Of a stretch of 64,000 nucleotides of DNA, positions 51,992-62,480 are shown in pieces (the stretch's first letter is position 1; each line of letters begins with the position of its first letter). The position numbers and the translations under genes were made by a program. This DNA comes from Macropodus opercularis (Eukaryota; Chordata; Actinopteri; Anabantiformes; Osphronemidae): assembly GCA_030770545.1 (NCBI GenBank), contig JAUCMP010000026.1, positions 6,304,501 to 6,368,500 on the forward strand, read 5' to 3'. Under the pieces are notes generated by a model, which made no database searches, was not told the origin of the DNA, and worked only from the letters and a program-made list of their open reading frames with translations.

Positions 51992-54900
51992 CCCTATTCA
52001 ATTTAAACAGCAAGCTATGAAGTATTTTCTATTTACCAACACAAGCCTGAAAGAACAAAATTGCCTTATTAAAAAAAATACAAGTAGTGACTTTTATTTC
52101 AAAACTGTGGTCTGTGTGATTAAATTGTGACAAATTGTGTCTTTCAAAACATTTAATTTAAATTATAAATAATAAAATTTCATGTCAGATCTATCTGTCA
52201 ACCACCTTGTCGGCGTGAATGTCCAATGAAAAGTGTTATCGGCTCCTCACAACTAAACTTTATTTTATTGGATAGAATGGATTCCACTGTGTGTGTCAAG
52301 GCTTCAAGGCCACGACAGTGTCAACGAATCAATAACAACTTCTCAAAACTGCATTTTGTCCTTGTTTTCCATCCACTTTTGAAATCCAACAATTTAAACG
52401 TGTCCCTTTAAATAAATACAATTTTTTTTTTGCTTCAAATCAGTAAATAAATAAAGTCTAGGTTCTAATTGAAACGTGCTAATGCCCTCTGAGATGTAGA
52501 GAAAAGTGATGCAGATCCATCTCACCTGTGTCAGTCCACAGAGTCCTGTTCTACATCTGCACTGTGCTGTGTCCTGCACTCCAGCCGCCTCTAATCACAA
52601 CTGCTGTGCTGTTTGGATTGTATTGTACAACTGTACCCATTCTGTCACAAACGCAGCTGGAGACAGAGCCTGTCTAAACACGCAGAGACAGAGGCATAGG
52701 AATGACGAGCGACAGCATTCCTTCGACAAACGCACACACTTATACGCACACGTTGTCTTAGCGGCTTTTATTACTCTGTGAACGTTCGTGTGCACACAGG
52801 CTCACTGTGGTTGTGCATTCTTTGTTTATCATGATCTACCAGAAACCCATCTCCCATATCTAACAAACTGGTTTTACGCTGCGCACCCTCCCTTCAATGT
52901 AATGGTGAACACGTCTTCCTAGACACAGAGGTAGTTTTAGTGAGTAACCCCCCCCCAACACACACACTGCACATATACATGCACAAGCCTGCAGCCCACA
53001 GGGGAAACATGGTGTAATTGATTTCTGACACTCACAAGGACACTTGCACCCTCTCTTATTGTAAGTCATGTCTCCAGCAAAAGCAAGTTTGCAGGCCTGC
53101 GGAGGAATCTGTTCTCAACCAGAAGACAGGTTCATAATGCTCATATTTCAACCTCAGCGCATCTTGAAAGGAATGTTACTGAATAGGTGTTCCACACTGC
53201 TGAGCCCGGCCGAGCTGCTCCCTGCCTGCTGCTTGATCTGTGCAGTGAAAGACGAAAAGGAGTGCGGAGCGCTTCGCTTTTAACACAAAACACATATTTC
53301 ACATTAATAACTGCGGCTTCGTGACAAAACAAATATAGTGAGGATGTAGTGACAAGAACTACTTTTAAAGGGGCTACCACCGCACCGGATCGAACTCTGA
53401 ACAGCCTGCGGTTCTGTCGAACTGTATCACTGATGCCCTGCTGTCCCGCTTCACCTGTCCAATTTTACTGAGCCACAGGCTAGCAGCTGGCCACCAAAGG
53501 AAGGAGAGCTCAGTGATGGAGGGGACGACTGGAAAACCAGGACAAAGTGAAACGTGGAAAGCATTTCTGCTCAGTGCCTCAAATCGTATTTTTCAGAACA
53601 GAACTGTTGATTCCATCTGTTCATTAAAGTCTTTTGCTTTACACAGTGTCACACAAACCATAATAAGGAGTCCAACACTTAATTAGGTCACATCGTAGCA
53701 GTAAATAGTCATTCAGTGCTGTGCATTTCAAACTCTTCTCTGAAGCTTATTACGAAAGATGACGGCATGGAAAGCGCTACACGGGTTTATACTGTACACA
53801 CGCAAATGGCAAATAATAGCAAACATCAACACCAAGCAGCAATTGCTCAAGCAAGTAATAGAATGAACTGTGAAATGAATGAGAATGGAGGCAGCCAATG
53901 AGGTGATCTGACCAATCAAAGGCATGAATGCATGACTGGCCCAGACCTACATGTGAGCAGCACCAGGCTCCACACTGCTCACAGCCAACGTGAAAATGCT
54001 TAAATATCATTTTTAGCATTAGAGCTGTTCTGATTTTATTCATGTTTTGTCCTCTTTGCCATAATGAGCAATTGATCATTTTGCGACTGGTAGCGCCTCA
54101 GCGTACAGAAGGAAATAAATTGCTTGTATTTCCCCCAGTTATAGAGCACAGGTTATAACATCAGGCTCTGCTTTTCCACAGCAGATAGTATCTGTGGTAG
54201 ATAAAGCAGCATTATTATATTCAGTTGAGAGGATTTCTGAATGTTTTTATACCTTGTCTTTTGTGGAAGATCTGGCTGATGGCGTGTGAGGGTGATGGAC
54301 TGATCTAAATTCTGGTTTCCTAATAAAAATACCTCAGCTTTCGAAGAAAGGAATTTCTGATGATGTTTCGACAGAATCACTAGAGCGATGTGTGTGTTGC
54401 TGTTTCCTTGTAGTGCAACATTCTCTTCAAGTATCAAGTGTCACCATGTTCTCTGCAAGCTCCCAAACTTGTGCCTTCAAGGTGTTCTGTGTAGTATTTC
54501 TGCACACATGCCTTCGCCCTTACAAGGGTGAAATAGCATTCTCTAATCCACGACCCGGTCTAATCCTCACTCGCCATTGCAACTGGACTCCGGGGATCAA
54601 CTCTAGACGACGTGGGGCCTGCGGGTACTCACTCAGCTTCGGGGTTATTATTAGCCCTCCGTAACAGTTGTCACTGCCCTGCAGCCAGCAGTAACTCCCG
54701 CTGAGCAGCACATGCGATCCTTTTCACTGATGGGAAGCTAAGCATGCCACTGACACGAGGCGATTCATAGGCAGCTTTTATTCACCTGCACAGATCAACA
54801 CACTCGACTACGCAGACGAGTGTTTACATGTGTGTCTGGCTCGCACCCCACCAGCTACTAAACCTTTCAGGTTGAGCCGTTATCGCCGAATGAGCAGTGA

Positions 54901-55431
54901 CTTTCTGAAAGCTGGCTCCACGGAGCTCAAGTCTGTCCTTGCGCATCTCCGTCCCGCCACATCACAGCGGTGGCAGGCCAACAAAGGCTTTTGTATCGCA
55001 GCGAGCTGTGCAACAAAAGCTACACAAAGACGCTGATAGCGTTTTGTTGATGGAGGGGAAAAAGAGATTGAGAAAAAAGACAAAGGACGGGAGAAAAATA
55101 CAGTCACGGAAGAGGAAAGGCAGCCTGGAAACATCCGTGGTATGTGTGTGTGTATGAGAGACGGAACGTATTGAGGAAAGAGGAAGACAGGGAGATATGT
55201 CGCACCCGAGCTCCGAGACAGAGTGGCAGTCCAAGATGAATCCAGTGCAGAAAAAATATAAAGGGAAGGAGCAACTGTGTGGGCAGCATCGAGATGGATG
55301 GATGGAGGGAAGTGGGATGTTGTGTCACCTGCTAGAGAGAGCTGTCTAGCCCGGTCCAGACCCGAGATTTAAGAGCAGCCAACTGCAGAGGGAAGAAAAA
55401 GAGACCAAAGAAGTGGTGGAGGAGATGTGTT

Positions 55432-55442
55432 GGGGGGGGGGG
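55432..55442. repeat. poly-G run (11)
   Basis: Eleven consecutive G bases in the + strand, within purine-rich DNA. Confidence 0.95.
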
Positions 55443-58400
55443 CTCCACCACTTGTTTATCTGCTTTTTCACTCACGAGTGAAAAACAGAGGAGAAGCGAG
55501 GTGACAACTGGCACTTAACAACATCACCACGCTCCCTTATCTGAACAAACAAGCTGAATGTGAATGCTTTGTGCTGAAAATCAAGTAATTCATCCATGTG
55601 GGTCACGCTTAAAATGATCAAAGTTGGGTTGTGTGACACATGCTGTAATATAGCCTCATGTACAGTGGAGGATTTATCCAGCATCCAGGAAGTCTTCATC
55701 TGTCTCCTTTATCACATCCTTCCTTTTTTCCCCTCTTCTGCTCTGCTGTCTCGCTACGACATCAGCCTCAAAAGGCCGATTGTTAGGACCAACGCTGAGG
55801 GGGATTGTGCTATCCACAGAAATAAATGCCCCCAAGGGAATGATTTGTCTTATTCACGTCTGCCTGGTGGACTCCACGTTCGACCAAGGAGCCACTGAGC
55901 ATGTGCGAGACAAGACAGCACAATGGAGATTTATCTGTGTGGCTCCCGTGCCAGGTGTCTGATTCGCCGGCTCAGTTCAAAAGTGAAGGAATAATGTAAA
56001 CACTTTGAAAGAGGAGCTCATATTTGTTTTCCTTGTGCAGCCTTCTGTAAAGCGCCACTTAAATATTAATAAAGTCAGCTGAAATCCCGCATACTGATGT
56101 ACAGTTCCAGTATGTGAGCGATTCTCTTATCTGTGCCTCTGTGTGTGATTGTCGGTGTGTTTGGAGCCCAACGCAGACCACACCACGGGATCAATCCTTG
56201 TCTGAACAGTGATCAATGAGGATTCTCTGCCTATCTCTGTCACTCTTCCTCCCCTACTTCCTCTGTTCTTCTTCTTCCACCGTGTCCTCTCCTACAGGTC
56301 TTATCGCTCACAAACATTCATTTCTCTTCCTGCTACGGCCTGGCAGGCGCACACAAACAGGCCAACAAGCAAGTAAACAAATGCAGGCATGTTCTGTAGG
56401 AGCAGGAATGGATCCACACGGTTAACAATTGGCGGGGACAGATTTAGCATCGGCTGGACTTCCTTAAGCCGTATCGACACCAGTGTGCGCCCCACAAGGG
56501 ACAGAACGGGGAAGAAGGATTGGGTGAAAGTTGTTTATCTTCTTCCTGCTGGAGTGTTAGGTTGCTGTAGGACTGTGGACTGTGGTTTTGTGTGTTATTG
56601 TCACCTGTTGGCTGCTGATTAGCAGGGTTGGTGTGGCTGTTTGGAGGTCAGCGGTGGCTCCAGCTGTCCCTTTCTCGTCTGGGCAACAACAGGCAGAACA
56701 ACAGGCACTTCCGTCATCAGATTGCCAAACCACTGGAGCATCTCCACTACGACACCCAAGGTGACCTTTAACAAATTAGAGAATGAAAGAGGAGCTGCGG
56801 TAAGAAGCTGTGTTGAGACCACATCGTTGGTCGTTACTAATTCTGTCAGATGCCGACCTTCAGTGACTCCATTCTAGGAAGTTTGGTTGCGTAAAACTAA
56901 TTTGGCAATTTACACTAGACACAACAAAACATCAGGTACCATACTGGGAAAGTAAGTATTGTTTTGTACACAAAGTCATCCAAACACCCTCCCTCTCGCA
57001 CCAAGAGACTCAAGACTTGGTTAGCTCAACATTTAACAATAACCAATACTACAAAAGTTATAAAAAATAAAATAAACACCACAGCCATTAAGAAATTCAC
57101 CTGCTTCCATCAACAGTAGCTATTTACGTCCACATCCATTTGTAAGCAAATCAGTTGTGGTCTACACTATATTCCTGATGCTCCTTTTTTTTATAGCCTG
57201 TCGTGTTTGAACAATTCAAAATGCATCTTTCTATATTTCCCTGTCAAATATAACATGATGCACAGCGATCGTCCTACCCTTCTGAGGTGTTTTGAATCCT
57301 GGAGAGCCACTTATGCCCACATCAAAAAAATAAATGAGGCTACATCCATTCCAGCCTGTTTTCAATTACTTTTCCATAAAGACTAAAAATTCTGAACCCG
57401 AACAACAGCTACATCTATTTTGTTCTCCTCTGGTTTGTAAACAGCACAATTAGAAATAACAACCGACATTTGGAAAGAATTGCCTCAGTTATAGCTCTAT
57501 GATCACCTATCAAATGTTTTAGTACAGCCAAGCTCAGGATTTAGTTGTTCTCATTTACATATTTCCCTGTTTTGTGCTTTCAGACGACTGAAGCTGTTGC
57601 GACCATGTGAGCAGCTCCTGTGCTGCTGCACCAGGATGAGGATCAGTCGTTGAATTTTATGACAGCGAGGTTATCTGACAGATTTAATACAGCTACCATT
57701 AAATGGCGAGTCAGCTAAATGTCAACAAAACACATTTGAACAGCTTGTGAAAGTGAAAGTTTAGTTTTTAAAATGTGGTGGTTTTGTTTATTTTAAAGAT
57801 TTTATCCACCAGATCATTTCACCTTATTTCAATAATCTGCAGTTCTCACCTCAGGTCATTTTAAGACAAATGAATAATGTGCAGTCACTAAAAATTACAA
57901 ATGCACACACACTTTGCAAAAAGAGCACACAAACAGAGCGCAACAGTGCGAGAACGCATCCATGCGAGCAGGGATAGGGCATTCGTCATGTCACGTTTAT
58001 GATACGAGTTCAAATGAATAATAGGTACAGTATTTGTATTTGTCCGTGCTCTGCATATACTGTGGCTGCTGGAAAGACATTTATTTTCGTTGAGCTGTGT
58101 TCCCACTTCCTCAAAATGTAAATGACCCAGATTCTTCCAGCGTGTTTCCTCACAGTCTCTAAACTAGAGAGGAAAGAAGTAGTTCTTGTTTGGATGTTCG
58201 CCTCATTCAGAGTCACAGCCTTAACCTCAGAGAGCTTTGCCTCGACAGAGTGAGCAGCTCCCACTCACCGTCCTGTGGCCGAGGCCCCCGAGGCAGGTTG
58301 CAACCAGCTACAGGGCCCCTAACGAGGGCCCTATTGTCTCCGTCAGCATACCTCGTGTTGAAAACCCAGGGCAATCTCTGAGCTCATTGTCAGTGAGCTA

Positions 58401-58580
58401 ACAGCCTCTCTTCAAAGGGACTAAACGCGTGTTCATTAATTATCTGGATCCTTGTTAATTGGATTAATTGTTGAATGGAAACCGTGTTATTAAAAATGAC
58501 GAAAACACAAGGGCACAGGGAGCGTGAGGGGGGATTTATATCATTTCTGTTTACTCTCAGGGTCAAACACACAAGGGCTG

Positions 58581-58581
<1 letters not shown>

Positions 58582-58645
<64 letters not shown>
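58582..58645. repeat. (CA)32 microsatellite
   Basis: Sixty-four bases of uninterrupted CA repeat followed by a short ATATAT tail. It is the longest perfect dinucleotide tract in the window. Confidence 0.98.
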
Positions 58646-58650
<5 letters not shown>

Positions 58651-60933
58651 GTAGGTAAATTCTGCCTGTCTGTCATTGTGATGCTCTTTCACACACATTG
58701 AAGCTGTATGTGACCCAACTCTAGGCAAGGAGCAATTACCATGCGCACCGTTAGAGATAAGAACTAAACCCATTTTCAAAGCTCCGAATAAATGCCAGAT
58801 TTTTTTTTTTGATGCAAGAAGACTGTGACTTTTTCCATCGCTTAAATTCAAAGAATAAGGGAGGAAGAAAAGGAGAAATAATAAGGCAATACCACGAACA
58901 ATTTAGCTATCTATAAGTCACATGAAAAATGGGCTTCTCATTCCCTCTGCTTGGCTACTTACGCTTATCCATCAAATCACTTATCAGTGTTTGACTTCAA
59001 GGGATGTTTTATCATTGTGGCTTTAAGATAAGCACACTGATACTGCAGACCATGTGGACGGCAGGACTAATGCCTCATGTAATTGGTGGCAGTGCAAATG
59101 ACAACTCGTTTTTAACTACCTATGTTTTACTAAGGTCGCTGTTCAAATACCCCACACTCCACCAAACACTGCAAAAGATAGTTTCATTCATGAGCGGTTA
59201 CAAAATCTGAATTTAAAGACAGATCACACACGTTTTTGTTGTAATACATCAGATTTATTTTGTGTATGTGCAGCATATGTTCCTTGAATTAATGAAACTC
59301 TACATGACTGGCTTCTTATTACATCTGTCCGACACAACCACCAGATGCATATAGTTTTGTTTAAATGATTTGTTTCATATGCGGTGCTCAATTCAGGAGC
59401 TCTGGGTTTTTTGTCCTCTGTTTCAACACAGTGGTGACAAACTGAAGCCAAAGGGTCATAGTGCAGCTGTTTGAGCATTTGTGCACCCGGTGTTGGGACT
59501 ACTTTTACAAAGGCATGTGTGGGTGAGGAGTAAGTGGATCAATTCAATGTGGGCCAAGGTCAGGGCTCAGATATAGCTAGGCCCCCCCTCAGCCAACAGC
59601 TGTTAAAATCAAAACGAACCACACGCTGTTTATTTTCATACTAAGCTGGATGTAAGGAAACCGGCGTAGCTAGTTTGTGTGTGTTCCATTGATCAGGGAT
59701 GTTAATCTTCTGAGGATATGTAGAAAGGTCCTCCCAAGGACAGGACAATGAAAAGACTCTATTGATCACTGGAGCGTTGATCAATCGGTCCCAAGACAGA
59801 TAACACGATGTACAGGTCTTGAGTAACAATGGGTATCTTGTAGAATATGGACTGGTTCGTTTATTTATTTATTTCGATTTCAGCACGCATATTAAATCCA
59901 TGATCAGTCTGATTCATCAGCTGGTCTTGGCTACTATGCTACCTCTGTTGCGCATAAATGGATTAGAAGGCTGAACACGGAGATGACCTGCAGGCAACTA
60001 TTCAGTCCAGAGCCGTCATCCGTCAGGAGACCCATACACATTAGTGCTAAAGCACAGATTTACATCTAACTGACAAATGGGGCTGTTCTATTTCAAGTGG
60101 TCACTCGAATGTTTTCACTCTGGATCAATATACAAAGAATTGTGTTGATGAGTTTTGTAACATTCTTATGACAATGTTCATATAGTCTTTAGTAGCACTG
60201 TTTGCCCTTTTAGTATGACAAAGGGGATTTTATTGGAAAAGCAAACACGTGACTGATGTGAACAAAGTAAATTGCACTAGTCCGTTTATAATCCTAAATT
60301 ATGATATCATTAAAAATGCAAAAAGGCTCAGCATGTAGGTGTTTTGCCCAAACAAAGAAGTGAAATAAACATGTGAACTGTACATTTTCCTTCCAGCCTA
60401 AAACCAGCCACCGGAGATACAGGTTTTGAAAGTTCCACATTCCAGCTCTGAGCTGGGTTATTCTACCCCGGTGTGAGGTTGAAGTTACACTTGTTTCTGT
60501 TTTGATCATTTCTCACTATCTCATTTAAAGAAGAAAGTGTTTTTATTTGTGTAATTTGTTCCGCTGTCAAGAGAGATATGAGACCTGACAGCGCTGATCT
60601 TAACAAATACGATATCCTGGTAAAACAAAGCTGAACTAACTTTTAACTAAGACAGACAATAGAAACTAAGATGACTGCATTAATGCTACATTTGAACAGC
60701 GAATCTATGTTAACCGGGTCTATTTTCTCTTTCAAGCTGAGGTAACTTAAACAAAACTCAACTCAAAACTCAGAGAGACTAGAGAGACAAATATATTACG
60801 CGTAGCTGACATAATGTCGCTATTAGGGAGGAAAGAGAGAAAAAAAAAGTATATTGACAACAGTTTATGGACATTTCAGCATTCCTGCCTGCTGCATACT
60901 ATTAGTCCGAATATGTGTCAATCATTCTACAAG

Positions 60934-61354
60934 CCACTCCGCCCTGCCCGTCTTGCTCAGTTCTGAACGTTCATTGGGTCTCTCGCTGGTCTCCTAAATG
61001 CGGCGCTGGCCAATAAGCGTTGGGGAGGACGGGCCCTTTCCGGTAGAGCAGGCTCTCGCGCCTACAGTGGTGGAATCGAACGTCCCCGGACGCACACGGT
61101 GTAGAGGAGAGTACGGCGCGCGAGTCTCTGGAAGGGAGATAACGGTTTATTTTTGCCCCTCTGCACTCAGACAACAAGAACAAACCAAACGTGGTTTTTA
61201 GGGGGGTCGGCCGAGTCTTCTACTCACACGGAGGAGGGAAGCGAGGGTTGGAGCCGCAAGTTTTTTTTTTCTCCCCTTTTTCGTTTTTTTTCTCCTTTTC
61301 ACAAAAGAGGATTCTGTGTTTCGCGGTGGTTTGTTTTTCGCTCTCGCCGCAAAG
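60934..61354 (+). promoter_or_regulatory. quaking promoter and 5' UTR (TATA-less, CpG-rich)
   Basis: A sharp rise in CpG frequency begins near 60935 and continues past 62450. Within it lie a GC-box-like CCGCCC (60939-60944), an inverted CCAAT box (60973-60977) and a direct CCAAT box (61010-61014). No TATA box is seen before the start codon. Two CCAAT boxes about 37 bases apart with an upstream GC box suggest that transcription starts somewhere in about 61050-61170, giving a 5' UTR of roughly 200-300 bases. The UTR includes a nearly pure pyrimidine tract at 61261-61299. From 61001 to 61354 there is no other ATG, so the coding ATG would be the first one in the message. Confidence 0.65.
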
Positions 61355-62480
61355 ATGATGGTCGGAGAGGTCGAAGTGAAGGAGCGACCGAGGCCGAGTC
61401 CCGACTATTTGATGCAATTATTAAACGAGAAGAAGCTCATGACCAGTTTGCCAAATCTCTGCGGCATCTTCACACACCTGGAGAGGCTTCTCGACGAAGG
61501 TGAGTGGCGGGCTGGGACGCAGGGGAAGGCACCGGGGAAAGTGGGGGGAGAAGCGTGACCACACGGCGCAGTCCGGTGTCGGCACCGTGTCGCTGGGCGA
61601 GACCCCGGCGCACACTAGCATGGGGTGCCCTGACACTGGCCTTCACTGCGGGCACCGGGGCATTTAACTTCCACTGGGCAGCACCTCGTCTCCCCCAGAG
61701 AGGCGACCAACACAATCCCGTGGATCCCGAGGCGAGGAGTTGCTGACGCCAGGCGTTACGGAGTTTAACTTTGTGCACTCTTGACTTCGAGGCGACAGGG
61801 TGAAAAACTTTCTGCCACCAACTTAAAAATAACCCGCACGACCTACCACTGAGGAAACACGAAAAGACGAGGCAACGGGGAAGTTTCGCAGCCCCGTAAA
61901 GTTACACGTACCGCTGATCGCGGTCGTTTTAGTAGGGGCCCTATTCCACATGTCCCCCACCAATAGCTCGCATTAGCCACATTTAAGCTAGCGAGTTTGG
62001 GTGTCTGCGTTCCGTTGAACTCCCCAGGAACCGCAAGTCTTTTTAAAAAGACTTTTAGCAGGCCGTGCCGCGTCTGGGGCCAATGTCAAGGAGTGTTACG
62101 CAGACTGACGTTCTCCTTTCTTGTATTTGCTTCGGGGTTTGTGTTGGCCGCATCCCAGCGGCCGAGCTTTAAAGCTCGCTGGAATGTGTCTGCTTGTTGC
62201 CCAAACAATGGCCGTGAGTTTCCGCTGGGAGCTGGGGCCGCCGTCTAACTTTTGCACCGTTTTCGCTCACTTCACTTCGCCACCACATTGCGTCTTAAAG
62301 CGAGGGCTTCTCCCACCGACCGCTGCAGTCGTTGTGTTTTTGCCAGTCGAGCGTGTCCTGCCAAAGACGCGTCGCCTGTTTCTTTTTTTGTCGGTGGCGC
62401 GATCCAGACGGGATTTGACCCGCTGCGTTCATTTCCCGAGCCGCGTCGCAGGTTTGGGCTCGAGCCTCGGCGCAGATAAA
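60935..62480. promoter_or_regulatory. CpG island spanning quaking promoter, exon 1 and proximal intron 1
   Basis: CG dinucleotides are frequent from about 60935 to 62480 compared with the CpG-poor flanks on both sides. The island covers the predicted transcription start, the first coding exon and about 1 kb of the intron, as is usual for broadly expressed developmental genes. The limits are judged by eye. Confidence 0.75.
61355..61499 (+). CDS. qkia: quaking (QKI family) first coding exon
   Basis: The exon encodes 48 residues, beginning MMVGEVEVKERPRPSPDYLM and ending HLERLLDE, plus the first base of the next codon (phase 1). The donor is GTGAGT at 61500-61505. Quaking is a STAR-family KH RNA-binding protein that binds ACUAAY-type sites and controls pre-mRNA splicing, mRNA stability and translation, notably in muscle, glia and vessels. 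This exon holds the N-terminus and most of the QUA1 homodimerisation region; the KH and QUA2 regions lie in later exons outside the window. About 10 of 47 aligned residues differ from human QKI, mostly conservatively. The MM start and the ERPRPSPDY, LLNEKKLMT and NLCGIFTHL segments match my recollection of zebrafish qkia better than qkib/qki2. Family assignment is very secure; the paralogue is less so. Confidence 0.95.

Larger units (their letters stand above)
51783..52000 (+). other. pacrg: pacrg 3' UTR (putative)
   Basis: The sequence after the stop has two canonical AATAAA signals, at 51859-51864 and 51986-51991. Either could direct 3' end formation, giving a short UTR of roughly 100 or 230 bases. 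Further AATAAA-like strings occur in the AT-rich DNA around 52165-52175. The transcript end cannot be fixed without cDNA. Confidence 0.6.
52001..60929. other. pacrg-qki intergenic region
   Basis: About 9 kb between the pacrg 3' end and the quaking promoter. I see no coding exon or RNA gene. It carries poly-C (52948-52956) and poly-G (55432-55442) runs, a long CA tract at 58582-58645, and an isolated CpG-containing, non-repetitive patch at 54541-54720. Distal quaking regulatory elements are expected here from the position, but none can be proved from sequence alone. Confidence 0.75.

Noticed and set aside
61060..61090. tRNA T-loop-like GTTCGATTCC on the minus strand
   Set aside because: The flanking bases do not form a T stem and no other tRNA arms are visible; it is promoter sequence. 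A similar GTTCGATCC at about 53390 was rejected for the same reason.
60998..61201. Possible upstream open frame before quaking (67 codons)
   Set aside because: Its ATG overlaps the CCAAT-box region and is probably upstream of the transcription start. If transcripts start earlier it would need reconsidering.
61153..61503. Alternative + frame overlapping quaking exon 1 (116 codons)
   Set aside because: It starts without an ATG and overlaps the true quaking frame, which has clear family identity. Its length reflects low stop frequency in GC-rich DNA.
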